Below, piece after piece: positions 29,054-41,220 of a stretch of 64,000 nt of DNA; the first letter of the stretch is position 1; each line of letters begins with the position of its first letter. The stretch spans positions 101,721,321-101,785,320 of the forward strand of contig JAOWCC010001634.1 in NCBI GenBank assembly GCA_030867875.1, in the 5' to 3' direction. A program made the position numbers and the translations under genes. A model generated the notes under the pieces. That model worked only from the letters and a program-made list of their open reading frames with translations. It was not told where the DNA came from and searched no databases. The DNA is from Actinernus sp. WN-2022 (Eukaryota > Cnidaria > Anthozoa > Actiniaria > Actinernidae).

Positions 29054-31764
29054 GTATTAGTGTTACGACTACCACTTTTCCTTTCCTACTACTCCAAGAC
29101 TAAAACACAACGTGGGAGGTGGTTTTATGATCGGTTGCTTGTTAATTGATCTTGTGATGTTAATTGACACCTGTCATTAGCATGATAGTCGTGCCGCCGG
29201 CTACCAGAGGTTTCCTCTCTCTTCTCTCCTCACCGCTCCGCGGCTCTCTAAGAAACTGAGAAAACCTTGTGGTGTTTTATGTATCTGCAAAAATATCATT
29301 CTGCGACAACTAGTCACAACTACTGAAAGGGAAGGCAACATGTGGAGTCAGTGGAATACTCGGGATATAAAAGTGGAGCCAAATTGTTTGATTTGGTGTT
29401 TAATAAAAACCGATATAATCAAGAGGCCTGATTACAGCATTTGGAATGATTGTATCGAACTAGTATCTCGAATGCTTGCGTGATACACGAAAGGCTAAAA
29501 CTGAAAGCGGATGTAAATTCAAAATTTCAAAGGCCTTTAGGGAATATAAACAAAAGTTATTTTATGATCTAAATTTGCCAAAATCAAAATAAAATGACAC
29601 TGAGCTCACTAAAACGTTCATTTGCCATAACGGTAGCCGTCCGTCTGCAAGGCAAACTCAGAACTGTGCGTGTACGTGATTCATAGAGACTATTTCTAGA
29701 GAAATATCATCTGCAGTGAGCAGGTGATCAGTTCGACTCTGGACTCCTCTAGACCTGAAATGCCGTAAAATGTATCTGGTTTTCTTTGCACAACTTCATT
29801 TGCTAGTTACTAAACTATATAATAATCCCGAGGATTTGTGCAAAGATAGAAAATAATGAAGTGTCACTGTCACAGTTAGTAAGATAAGGGTATAATTTAC
29901 AATCTTGCATTAGATTAATCTTGCATAGATTAACTCTTGTGATGCATCAAAAGTTGAGATAAACAGAGCTCTATTTCCTCTCTCTCGGCCGTGAGCAGCT
30001 GATTCATATGTTAGAATGTTTGGTGTTAAAAAGGAAGTGATATATCAGGATACACATCAATATCGCATAAGAACTGAAATGTTACCTCTCGAAAACCGCT
30101 ACAGAGTATGGCAAAGACCTCACTACAGCTTGAACCTCTCGTTATTGTATCTATATTATATTATTGTGGTTTTCTGCTTTGTAAACATTATATTTCTCAT
30201 CATTTTGCTGGTGCTAAATGAAATCTTGAATTGAATCATTCTGCACAGTTGGTTCTATATATTTCCAACTCGGTGCATTTAATAGGGCTTGATAGTTTCC
30301 GATCTGATCAGAGTTAACGCTGCAATATATGTTACGCACTCCTTTACAACGATTGATAAAAGTGAAAATGAATTGATTCAACTCATGTTATTCTTGCAAA
30401 AAATACCAACCCGCAGCCTTGCCACCGCATAGATTTATCTTTTCAACTTTTCATCTCGAAAGCTTATTGCTCCTCTAACCACTGCACACTTCATTATCCA
30501 ATTTATTTTTCATATGTATCTTGTAATTCTCTAACTGTAGTACTACTTGTAAACTATCCTGTATGACTTCTGTAACTTGCTTCTGAAGTGTAAATAAAAT
30601 AAAACTGAAACTATCCAAAACCTAATCATACCTTGAGTCTACAATCTGTGCGTAATTATTTATTCATATGATATCTACATATACATATCTTCGCACTGAA
30701 GCAAACAAAACTGGGTGTAGATACAAGTTGTTCTTGTATCTGTCCAATATACTTTAAGAATATAAATGTTGTTTACCCATGAATGATAAAAATAATGATA
30801 TGGAGCCAACTATGGTCATAGTGCTACATGCACATTTTACATCTCAAATGATCTGTCTCTCTCTTTTTTTAAAGGAAAAAATCCATAGGACAGTTTATTC
30901 GCAGGAGAAGAAGAAATAGATCTTACATCCTTTTGGGTAAATACGGTTTTAGAAAATGCTCATTTAATTTTATGAGGGTTCCGATTATATATTAGATGCA
31001 AATCAAATTCGATCACATCATGTTAAATTAGTAAGGGTTTGAAGTGCCCCAACAGATTTCCGTAACGTCTGTTCACTTTTTGTTCCAGTCGAGTGTATTC
31101 CTCCTTAAGATAATTGTACAGCAGAGCAACTGACACTTACAATGTACGTCATAGGAACAGATGAGGACTAAAGTGAACAACAAAGGAAAACTATCTCAAA
31201 CGCGGCGGATTGTGTTGTCGATTCATACGTTCATTACAGACCCAACTTAATACTATAGCTGAAACGTAAGTATCGCTTTATTGTATCTGTATGTATTTTA
31301 TTTCGAAAATTGTAGCTAGGAAGAAAATCAACTTTCGACCCACTTACTGAGGGACTACTTCATGCTGTTAAGCGAGTTAGAAATGAAAACTAACTGTGAA
31401 TTTGTATTTGAATATATTAAGGGGATAGCATATTTTTAATGCTTTGAACACAATAAGCTTTCGAGAAACACTCCATTTAGTTGGTATTCCGATAAACAAT
31501 TACAACTACAACACCTACCTTCATAAGGTATCGTTGGTGACTTGTTAAGTTAATTTTTCCCATAATAATACAAATAAGACAGAAGCGAATTTAAGACTCG
31601 GAACAAAAACCGAGTAAAAGCACCTTTGAAATGAAGATCGTATCTCTATCAAGACAAGGCCGTACATTCTACACTTGAACGCTTTGAAGTGCAATTTCAA
31701 AGTATAATAGTAACGACTTTAGTTACCGTAGAATACCATGTATAGTCTCCGGGAACTATTCGTC
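29054..31764. other. 2.7 kb without a supported gene
   Basis: I see no coding gene. There is a fragment related to the dispersed repeat (CCAGAGGTTTCCTCTC, about 29206). An AATAAAATAAAACTGAAACT tail near 30594 looks like the 3' end of a retrotransposon or an mRNA-like sequence. A 72-codon hydrophobic ORF at 30016-30234 is not convincing. Confidence 0.45.
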
Positions 31765-31843
31765 ATAAAGGATCCCTAAGGGGTGTTGTACACGGGGTAT
31801 AAATGACCATTAAGGGGTGTTGTACACGGGGTATAAATGACCA
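31765..31843. repeat. 35-bp minisatellite, left remnant
   Basis: Two full units and one partial unit of AGGGGTGTTGTACACGGGG-TATAAATGACCATTA lie immediately left of a TTAA-flanked element. They are the left edge of the array that resumes at 34860. Confidence 0.9.
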
Positions 31844-31847
31844 TTAA

Positions 31848-34800
31848 CTCTTTCGGGTCCGAGCCTGTAAATATAGGTCCCCTGAGACCTATATGAGAAA
31901 AATAATTGCATCACATCTAGACATGCCGGAAAGACGATGTTGCGATATTATGTGAAGGGATGAATGGCTTCAAAGTAGGAGCTATAACAGGGATCGCTTG
32001 ACTCTTTCACTATGGAAAAAGCTCATTTGTTTTGGCGTTCGTTTTTGTTTCTTCGATTTTCACGAATTTTAAGGAGCTGAAAATCGGCTCAAAACATCTT
32101 TCCCATTCGCACTTGAAATCAAGAGCAAACACAAAATCAGCACTCAGTCGTTACAGTACCTTCTTTAATCTTTCCAACCAGCAGGTTTGTTTGCACAAAA
32201 CACACCAAGCGACTGTGAACCGCACTATTATTGTCACTGCATTTCACTCGACCACATTTACCTGCTCCCACCTCCAATTGCATGCTGGGTAATGGACAAA
32301 AAAATCACCGGCAAGGGGTTCCCCCCTCTGGGACTCGTGTAGTTTTTTTTTATAAGTCTTTTACCCCGACAACCAAGAGCGGTGATTTGAACTCAAGCCG
32401 TTGCTTTAAAGTGACAAAAACACATCCTAATAGGTTGAGCAGGGGTAAAAGACTGCCAACTGCAGGATTTCAAGGATTTCATTGAAGAATTTTCTCCTGT
32501 GTCTGAAAGCACAAACACAACAGGAAAACCCTGTGAAATCCCCTCACAAAGCCTACTAGAAGCAAACCAAGTACTTTTCAGCCGTCCTCAGACTTAATGA
32601 TGTCCTCAAGCTCTCTGACAGTGGCATTTTTCTCCAAAATTAGAGCACATTTCATTGGAAACCCTACAGAAGCAGCCATACCTACCGTCAACGAATGCAC
32701 AGAATTGTCCCAAATGGCATTGTGGGAAAGGTTTGAGCCCTCGGCTTAAAAATTCAGCAGTATTTAAGGTGGCTCGCCTGGATTTTCCAGGGACGCACCA
32801 TATCCACTTTGAACGGCTGCTACTCCACTGTCAGAGCACGGTCGGGCTAGCCACTTCACCCATTTACTAGAAATAGAATAAACTTTCCAAAAATGTAGGT
32901 TTGTTTGACATCGGTGTTACCATAGCAACACAGCGTTGACGTCATGTGTTTTACATATCAGCAATTTTCTCGAAATCTAGACCTAAACTTTTAAAACGAC
33001 CTAGTGTCCCTTGTAGTCTAAATGTAGGCCTTCAAGACTGCAAAGTTTAAAAAAATTGTATGAGAGCGTTTTCGAAAAAAAATGGGTTGAATATTTTCAT
33101 TCAAAAAATAAACAGTTCGCCTTACTTCCTGTTTAGTCGTCGAGAACTGTATGTTCCGGACCGATTCAAACGCTGTTTTTAGCATATTTCATACCTGTGG
33201 TATAGGACTACTTCCCATGAAAATTTCATTCCATTTGCTTTATTCGATTTCTGTTTATGGAATAATAAGTAATGTAATAAATATGCTCATTTTACTCAAA
33301 ATAGTAACGTATTTGCTAAGGAAGCTGTAATTCGAAAACTAGTCGATAAATATTTTTTTAAATCCATTCACCTGAAATTCAACATGTACTACCCTTGCCC
33401 TGTAAATTTCAAGAGCATTGAATCATTTTAAGGGCGCAAAATAAAAACAAAAACATAGGGAACTTTTAGATTCACCCACGCAAGCTTCATTGCTGTATCA
33501 TTTTGTTTATAGCTTGTGTCTTTCCGAAATTTCTCTTTTGTCTAGATTCTACATACTTGTGTGCTTTTGAACTAACAAGTTTACCATGCACGCATGCTAC
33601 GCTTCGCTACCGCCGGAACGCTCGTGCAAATTCTGTTCTTAGGACAATGACATGCAAATTAGTTAAACCATGAAGCTTGGCAGTGCGGGATGATAATGTT
33701 GAATAAGTGTGTTTTTAGTAACCAGATCGGGAAAAAGTGCCCGTGACGTCTAGACCACATTTTCTAAATATAAATTAAAAACGAGATTTTGTATTAGTGA
33801 TATTATAAAACCTTTTGTAAATAAATATTATAAGTTATATTATAACAGCGTTACAACTGGCAGCGTGACTATTGTACTAAAAACAGAATTTGCACGAGCG
33901 TTCCGGCATTAGCGAAGTGTAGCAAGCGTGCATGGTAAACTTGTTAGTTCAAAAGCACACAAGTATGTAGAATCTAGACAAAAGAGAAATTTCGGAAAGA
34001 CACAAGCTATAAACAAAATGATACAGCAATGAAGCTTGCGTGGATGAATGTAAAAGTTCCCTGTGTTTTTGTTTTTATTTCGCACCCTTAAAATGATTCA
34101 ATGCTCTTGAAATTTACAGGGCAAGGGTAGTACATGTTGAATTTAAGGTGAAAAGATTTAAAAAAATATTTATCGACTAGTTTTCGAATTACAGCTTCCT
34201 TAGCAAATACATTACTATTCTGAGTAAAATGAGCATATTTATTACATTACTTATTATTCCATAAACCGGAATCGAATAAAGCAAATGGAATGAAATTTTC
34301 ATGGCAAGTAGTCCTATGTCACAGGTATGAAATATGCTAAAAGCAGCGTTTGAATCGGTCCGGAACATACAGTTCTCGACGACTAAACAGGAAGTAAGGC
34401 GAATTGTTTATTTTTTGAATGAAAATATTCAACCCATTTTTTTTCGAAAACGCTCTCATACAATTTTTTTAAGCTTTGCAGTCTTGAAGGCCTACATTTA
34501 GACTACAAGGGACACTAGGTCGTTTTAAAAGTTTAGGTCTAGATTTCAAGAAAATTGCTGATATGTAAAACACATGACGTCAACGCTGTGTTGCTATGGT
34601 AACACCGATGTCAAACAAACCTACATTTTTGGAAAGTTTATTCTATTTCTAGTAAATGGGTGAAGTGGCTAGCCCGACCGTGCTCTGACAGTGGAGTAGC
34701 AGCCGTTCAAAGTGGATATGGTGCGTCCCTGGAAAATCCAGGCGAGCCACCTTAACTGCCCCGAGCTAGCCAAACTTGAACTGAGGGGGGAGGGTTGAGT

Positions 34801-34855
34801 TAGCACTCAGGATTTCACCACTGATTGAGCTCACACACGATCCGACCCGAAAGAG
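31848..34855. mobile_element. 3.0-kb TTAA-flanked inverted-repeat element
   Basis: Terminal repeats CTCTTTCGGGTC and GACCCGAAAGAG are bordered by TTAA at 31844-31847 and 34856-34859. The target lies within the minisatellite unit, whose CCATTAAGGGG word supplies the TTAA. About 2 kb of its content is a second, nested foldback element. The remaining 1 kb has no recognisable transposase. Confidence 0.88.
32768..34751. mobile_element. 2.0-kb foldback element with 0.87-kb arms, nested
   Basis: The element begins GGTGGCTCGCCTGGATTTTC and ends with the inverse. TTAA lies at 32764-32767 and 34752-34755. The arms (about 32768-33640 and 33880-34751) are nearly identical inverted copies. The loop of about 240 bp contains a TAAATATTATAAGTTATATTATA stretch. 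No ORF of significance. It sits inside the 31848-34855 element. Confidence 0.92.
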
Positions 34856-34859
34856 TTAA

Positions 34860-36165
34860 GGGTATTGTACACGGGGATATAAAGTATAAAGGGGGTGTTA
34901 TACACGGGATATAAAGGACCATTAGTGGGTGTTATACAGGGGGATATAAAGGACCATTAGGGGGTGTTATACACGGGGATATAAAGGACCATTAGGGGGT
35001 GTTATACACGGGGATATAAAGGACCATTACGGGGTGTTATACACGGGGATATAAAGGACCATTACGGGGTGTTATGCACGGGGATATAAAGGACCATTAC
35101 GGGGTGTTATACACGGGGATATAAAGGACCATTAGGGGGTGTTATACACGGGGATATAAAGGACCATTAGGGGTGTTATACACGGGGATATAAAGGACCA
35201 TTACGAGGTGTTATGCACGGGGATATAAAGGACCATTAGGGGGTGTTATACACGGGGATATAAAGGACCATTACGGGGTGTTATGCACGGGGATATAAAG
35301 AACCATTAGGGGGTGTTATACAGGGGGATATAAAGGACCATTAGGGGGTGTTATACACGGGGATATAAAGGACCATTACGGGGTGTTATGCACGGGGATA
35401 TAAAGGACCATTAGGGAGTGTTATACACGGGGATATAAAGGACCATTACGAGGTGTTATGCACGGGGATATAAAGGACCATTAGGGGGTGTTATACACGG
35501 GGATATAAAGGACCATTAGGGGGTGTTATACACGGGGATATAAAGGACCATTAGGGGGTGTTATACACGGGGATATAAAGGACCATTAGGGGGTGTTATA
35601 TACGAGGATATAAAGGACCATTAGGGAGTGTTATACACCGGGATATAAAGGACCATTAGGGGTGTTATACACGGGGATATAAAGGACCATTAGGGGGTGT
35701 TATACCAGGGGATATAAAGGACCATTACGGGGTGTTATGCACGGGGATATAAAGGACCATTAGGGGGTGTTATACACGGGGATATAAAGGACCATTAGGG
35801 GGTGTTATACAGGGGGATATAAAGGACCATTAGGGGGTGTTATACACGGGGATATAAAGGACCATTAGGGGGTGTTATATACGAGGATATAAAGGACCAT
35901 TAGGGAGTGTTATACACGGGGATATAAAGGACCATTAGGGGGTGTTATACACGGGGATATAAAGGACCATTAGCGGGTGTTATGCACGGGGATATAAAGG
36001 ACCATTAGGGGGTGTTATGCACGGGGATATAAAGGACCATTACGGGGTGTTATGCACGGGGATATAAAGGACCATTACGGGGTGTTATGCACGGGGAATA
36101 AAGGACCATTAGGGGGTGTTATGCACGGGGATATAAAGGACCATTAGGGGGTGTTATACACGAGG
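34860..36165. repeat. 35-bp minisatellite array, about 36 copies
   Basis: The unit is GGGGGTGTTATACACGGGGA-TATAAAGGACCATTA. Common variants are TTATGCACGG for TTATACACGG, CATTACGGGG for CATTAGGGGG, and CAGGGGG for CACGGGG. Adjacent units have no unique spacer. Blocks of variant order repeat within the array, as expected from unequal exchange. Confidence 0.97.
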
Positions 36166-37424
36166 GTATTATGCATGGTGCTTTCAATATGGCAGAAAAA
36201 AAAAGACAATACTCACGCTTTGCTATAGTACGGCGGTTTAATTGTGACAATTAAAGTAGCTATGTCATGGTACTGCGTATGCACAAGTATAGAGTCAATG
36301 TTCGATTGGTGTTTGTTAATTGGTTACAAACAAATAATATTGCTTGACCAAACCGGCTCGTCCTGATATTTTACCTTATCATATAGGGGGTATGATTACT
36401 GGATTCTGGTTGGCTTACGGGCAGGGCATTTTTTCTTAAACAAGGGCCTGATTACTGGTGTCTGATTGGAAGTTGGTTGCTTAGCAACAGGTTTTTCGCT
36501 GGTCAAAGTTTGCAGAGCATTTTCAGGTCGTGAGTCGTGTGCAATTATGCTCCAAACAGCATTTTACAACCATTTCATTACAACATAAAGTTCGTAGGTA
36601 AGTCAACTAATCTGTTAAGTGTTATTTTACACATTTCTAAAGGATATATTGAGCGAATACTGTGGTATTTGTCGTGTATTTTGTCACTGCAAAGTTGACT
36701 TAGTCTATCCTTGATTTTGACATTTATTTGTTTGACAAAATAAGTCCAAAAGCTTCTCATTACCGCTTTAAACCTCTCTGTAATGGCAAATTATAGTTAT
36801 CAAGTTCAAAAATCCAGACGTTTCAAAGAATTTCATTCAAAACCCTGCGTTTTTCTGTGGAGTTTGAGTCTTGAGCTTTTCAAGCTACGCGTTCAATGCA
36901 CTCGGAGAATTCTCGCCGATTTGTAAAAACTATAACATTTGCAAATAAACTAAGACAAATCGAAAATGCATTTCTTGTTGTATTTTGTCTACTCATGCAT
37001 TTACCGTTATAGTCGGCAGAATGTGAAGATATTGTAATTGAATACAGAGCAAGGCGAGTTGGACTATTGCTATTAAAGTTTGAAAGTGTCATGTTGAATC
37101 GGGTTTTCCATTGGCATTGAGCACACATCCATAGATGTCTTTTGCTCGGAAAAAAATATCTCTATATATGTTAAACGAGTAATATATCGCATGGGACCTC
37201 GAAAATTAAGGATTGATCACTTGTGTTTGCAAACTTGTCACCAAATTGCGACGCGAAGCGACACCGGGAAATTTGGTGACAAGTTTGAAAACACAAGTGA
37301 TTAATTCCTATTTTTTTCGGCCCAATGCGATTACATGTACAAATCGTCCACAAAATTATTCGATTAAACACGAAAACTGACTATTGAAATCTTTTTCAGG
37401 TCATACACAACACAAAAAGTTGCC
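36166..37424. other. upstream region of GPCR gene with a hairpin element
   Basis: No ORF is supported. A strong inverted repeat lies at 37212-37305 (arms around CACTTGTGTTTGCAAACTTG and AATTTGGTGACAAGT). A pyrimidine-rich ATCTTTTTCAG at 37390-37400 immediately before GTCATAC looks like a splice acceptor 25 bp ahead of the GPCR start, so a 5' UTR intron may end here. Confidence 0.5.
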
Positions 37425-38483
37425 ATGATGACGATGCCTTCTGTAGGAACAGAATACTCCCTCGAGCTATCCACAAGAAATTTCACCAATGCCAGTCTGG
37501 AAAAGAAGTATGTGTTTACGCCAGTCGGATCGACAACCAAGTTTACTCTTCTAGTTTTACTTCTTATATGCAGCACCACCGGTCTTGCTGGCAATTGCTT
37601 TCTGCTTGCTGTTGTCGGACGATTGAGATCACGGCAGAAATTGAAAACAAAGACAGCCTTTCAAAGGTGTCTTACCCTGTACTTCATCAGGAGCCTGGCC
37701 TTGTCGAATGTCCTAATTGCTGCTGTATCCGTTCCAATCAATTGTATCCAATTGTTCGTTGATCTTAACACCAGCGTGTGGATCTGTAGAGGATTTCGAC
37801 TTAGCGTGCACACTTTGCCGGTGATAACGGTCTTGAATCTGTTTGGGATTGCAATTGAGAGATATTGTTCAATATTCCATCCCTATAATGTATCATCACC
37901 TTCACTCGTGAAGAAGCTTCTTATTGGAGCATGGGTTGGTGGTTTGTTCCTCGGAGGTACGCAAATATTCCCCCTCCATATCTTGAAGGAAGAACTTAGT
38001 CCTATTGAGTACACTTTGCTGTGTAAGCCAGTCAGAGAAACTTCCTTGCAAAAGGTCGGGTTCATTTTGTTCAGTTTCATCATCTACGTCGTTCCTTATA
38101 TAACTTTCGTCTATGTAGCTATTTCTGTCTCATTATACCTAAAGAAAAGAAGGCGAACGATCCTAGACGGCAAGCCCATACATCTTCATAAATCATACGC
38201 TTGGAGAATTAAAGATACCAAGATGTTCATTGATATTATATTGACCTTCGCTGTTCCGTACTCATTTTATATTGTGTATGGTATAATACAAATGATTATG
38301 AAACAGAAACACAGTTTTAAAACTGACTATACTATTCGACGAACCCAGGGCCTTCTTGTAGTATCAAACTGTGCTATTAATCCCATCGTATGCTTTCTAA
38401 GTAATTGCGGGTTTCGAAAAACGCTGAAAGATGTACTTCGAAAGCGTTTTATTAACGAAACTAATCACAACGTCAACCAATGA
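37425..38483 (+). CDS. class A (rhodopsin-like) G-protein-coupled receptor
   Basis: This intronless 352-residue receptor has seven hydrophobic segments. The N-terminus carries two N-glycosylation sites (N19, N22). Family marks are G56-N57 in TM1, LALSN in TM2 with Asn95 in place of the usual Asp, Cys121 at the top of TM3 and Cys200 in loop 2, E145-R146-Y147 in the DRY position, FAVP around Pro278 in TM6, and NPIVC at 319-323 in place of NPxxY. Intracellular loop 3 is short and basic. It is a plasma-membrane receptor whose ligand is unknown; a peptide- or amine-type orphan receptor is likely. The modified D2.50 and NPxxY positions may alter sodium binding and activation. This is the only convincing host gene in the window. 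Confidence 0.93.
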   Translation: MMTMPSVGTEYSLELSTRNFTNASLEKKYVFTPVGSTTKFTLLVLLLICSTTGLAGNCFLLAVVGRLRSRQKLKTKTAFQRCLTLYFIRSLALSNVLIAAVSVPINCIQLFVDLNTSVWICRGFRLSVHTLPVITVLNLFGIAIERYCSIFHPYNVSSPSLVKKLLIGAWVGGLFLGGTQIFPLHILKEELSPIEYTLLCKPVRETSLQKVGFILFSFIIYVVPYITFVYVAISVSLYLKKRRRTILDGKPIHLHKSYAWRIKDTKMFIDIILTFAVPYSFYIVYGIIQMIMKQKHSFKTDYTIRRTQGLLVVSNCAINPIVCFLSNCGFRKTLKDVLRKRFINETNHNVNQ

Positions 38484-38558
38484 TCGTCCTTGATGATAAC
38501 ATTATGTTACTTTTCCAGTGGAATCCCAACCAGTAGTATCATGTTCCGAAGACCTTAA

Positions 38559-39544
38559 AGTGCCTATGAAGCTAATTTTTTTATTTTAGATATCAATTCT
38601 ACATCAAGTGAATAGTAGAATGGTACAATATATATTGCTTTGAATGCTGTGCCGCTGAGTTAAGGAGGTTTTAATATCCAAAATGCTAATTACATGACGT
38701 CAGGGGAGGTATCTGCAATCACTTCTTAGTGGTTGTGAATGGGCGTTTCAAACAAATTTCTAAAATCATTTTATTTCAACCATGGGTATAACACTGATAA
38801 TTAAAAAAAAATGTTTAATTGTAACAAAAAAAATTGTATAATAATTGATGCTTCCCCTGACGTCATGTAATTAGCATTTTGGATATTAAAACCTCCTTAA
38901 AGTGCACCTAATCCCTTTTGCAATTTTTATATATATGAATCTTTGAAAGGTTTTGAGTACTTCTGCGAAGAAATGTTTGGCTTACAGAGAATACTCTATG
39001 TTCTAGGCTTGTTTGAAATGGTGAAAATTTGACCTTTCCTGACCCATGACCGCGTAAGGAAAAGCCTGGGTCGATTCTTGATCTGACGTCATCCAACTCA
39101 TTCGACTTTGCAATAATTTGAATAAATATTTAGCATTTTGTCTAAAATAACTGTTTTCTTTACTAACAACTCACAGACTGTGTATATTCTCTATATATCG
39201 ATGTTGTTGTGATGGAAAGGCGCCATGGAGAATAATGCATTAATGAGGTGACGTAAGATCAAGAATCGACCCAGGCTTTTTCTTGCGCGGTCATGGGTCA
39301 GGAAAGGTCAAATTTTCACCATTTCAAACAAGCCTAGAACATAGAGTATTCTCTGTAAGCCAAAATGTTCTTCGCAGAAGTACTCAAAACCTTTCAAAGA
39401 TTCATATGTATAAAAATTGCAAAAGGGGTTAGTTGCACTTTAACTCAGCGGCACAGCATTCAAAACAAGATATATTGTACGATTCTACTATTCACTTGAT
39501 GTAGAATTGATATCTAAAATAAAAAAATAAGCTTCATAGGCACT
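38559..39544. mobile_element. TTAA-flanked inverted-repeat element split by a second MITE
   Basis: It starts AGTGCCTATGAAGC, ends with the inverse, and has TTAA at 38555-38558 and 39545-39548. The arms share AATGCTGTGCCGCTGAG and ATGCTAATTACATGACGTCA. The right arm is interrupted exactly at its TTAA (38897-38900) by the MITE at 38901-39439. The element is about 443 bp without the insert. Confidence 0.92.
38901..39439. mobile_element. TTAA-flanked MITE, copy 2 (nested)
   Basis: At 539 bp it is the same family as 28512-29049. It starts AGTGCACCTAATCCC, with TTAA at 38897-38900 and 39440-39443. It lies in the right arm of the 38559-39544 element. The left arm of that host element still shows the uninterrupted TTAA site (CTGAGTTAAGGAGG, inverted). 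Confidence 0.93.
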
Positions 39545-39548
39545 TTAA

Positions 39549-40179
39549 CTAATTTGAATATTTAAGAATTATTTCCCAAAGCGGACAAGTAGTGGATATT
39601 TACCGACCCGCGAAGAAGCGTGGTAAATTTTCACCGCTATTGTCACCGACACTGTATAGGGGAATATTTGTTTTAGTATAAAATATACTACACAAGTGAA
39701 ATAGCCAGCTTCAGATTAGTTCAAAAAAGTTCAAAAAAGCAATTAACAATTGAATAATTCGCGCACGAGACCGAAAACACTGAATAGTCCATGATATTCT
39801 GAGTTTAAGTTAATAGCCAATAACACTATTCACTTGTGTAGTATATACTAAGTATATTTCTCTTTGAAGCTAGTGCAGTATTTTCCCATGCCATTTTAAC
39901 TATTAAGGTGAAAGAAAATAATTTAAGTACAACCAAGCTGTAAATTAACGTGGTAATAGTAATACGAAACAACAACAAATACGTTTCTATGTACATTGTA
40001 TTTTCAATCAATTTTCAATCAGGCATATCAGTGTCTAGTACCGAACAATATACAAATTTTAATCAGATTTTAAACCATTACACTCTACTTTAACAGCACT
40101 CTACTTTAACAGCACATTAGTTACAACTAATAATCAGTGTGCAAATAAAATGAACTTGAACTTGATAATTGATGACCAA
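39549..40179. other. probable retrotransposon 3' end, otherwise no gene
   Basis: The tail AATAAAATGAACTTGAACTTG near 40143-40164 is typical of a LINE 3' end, and an 18-bp direct repeat (ACTCTACTTTAACAGCAC) precedes it. No coding sequence is supported. Confidence 0.4.
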
Positions 40180-41220
40180 TGTCATTCGATTTATTGATCT
40201 AAAAATGGCATTCGACACCATTGAGTATGACATCCTTTAAAAGTTGGAGTGCTATGGGTTAAATGAAATGCAATTAGGGCTAGGGTTATATCTCAGAGAG
40301 GACCCAAATACGACAGTTCACAATATTCCATCGGAAAGTTATACTGTAAAATGTGGAGTACCAGAGATCTATTTTAGGGCCTCTACTATTTTTATTCTAC
40401 ATTAACGATTTATCAAGTTACAACCTTCATTCTGAGGCATGATCGTGAATCATGATCTAATTGAGTTGAGAAAGTGGTTGAACGCAAACAACTGGCTAAG
40501 TTTTAATGTTATTATGACTAAGTGTATGTTTATTGCAACAAAAACAACAATTTTGCTCGTTACCATGACAACCTAATGTTAGCATAGAAGGCCAGCAAAT
40601 CAAACGGGTCATGCATTACAAGTGCCTTAATTGGTGTAGAACTAGACGAAACGTTGTCATTGGAATCCCATATCTCCAAGGTAACCAGTAAAGTCGCTAA
40701 GGTCCTTGGAACTCTAAGAAGGCTTTTAAAGCAATATTTCCTCAAATGATTTTGATTTCGATTTATAAATCATTAATATTACCACACTTTGATTATCGCA
40801 GTACTGTTTGGGGAAATCTTGGAAAAGGTCTTGCACTTAAATTAGAGAAATTACAAAATAGAGCTGCACGTATTATAACATGGTCAAACTTCCGATCATC
40901 TGATCTAAACTGGCCTAGCTTAGGTATTCCAACCATTTCAAAGTTCTCATGTACAAAACTATATGAACAAAAGGGGTCCGATTATCTTTCGAAGAAGTGT
41001 ATTTCAACAAACACCATAACCTTCGTGGCTCAAATCAAAATATATTCGCTGAGGCTCTGAGAATATGTTTTGCTTACAGATCTAGAAGTGCTGTCCTACG
41101 GAACAGTCTCCCAACTGGAGATAAGCAAGCTCCTACACTCTCAGAATGTCTCTCCAAATTCTCTCCAAATTTTATATTAATAATTATTAGGTTTTAAATT
41201 AAGTACATTGGCTATTAAAT
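40180..41220 (+). pseudogene. heavily decayed LINE reverse transcriptase
   Basis: Degenerate RT pieces are visible: FIDLKMAFDTIEYDIL (about 40189-40240), a damaged GVP region (about 40355), and an open C-terminal block 40746-41060 with SLILPHFDYRSTVWGN and KLQNRAARIITW. Multiple stops and frameshifts separate them. It is related to the CR1/jockey-like RT at 15211-16740. Confidence 0.85.

Noticed and set aside
30016..30234. 72-codon hydrophobic ORF
   Set aside because: Short, AT-driven hydrophobic run with no neighbours or motif; likely chance.
32032..32870. several 70-86 codon plus-strand ORFs
   Set aside because: They lie within non-coding inverted-repeat DNA, overlap each other and show no conserved motif.
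34860..36165. CRISPR-like regularly repeated array
   Set aside because: Units are head-to-tail without unique spacers, so it is a minisatellite in eukaryotic DNA.
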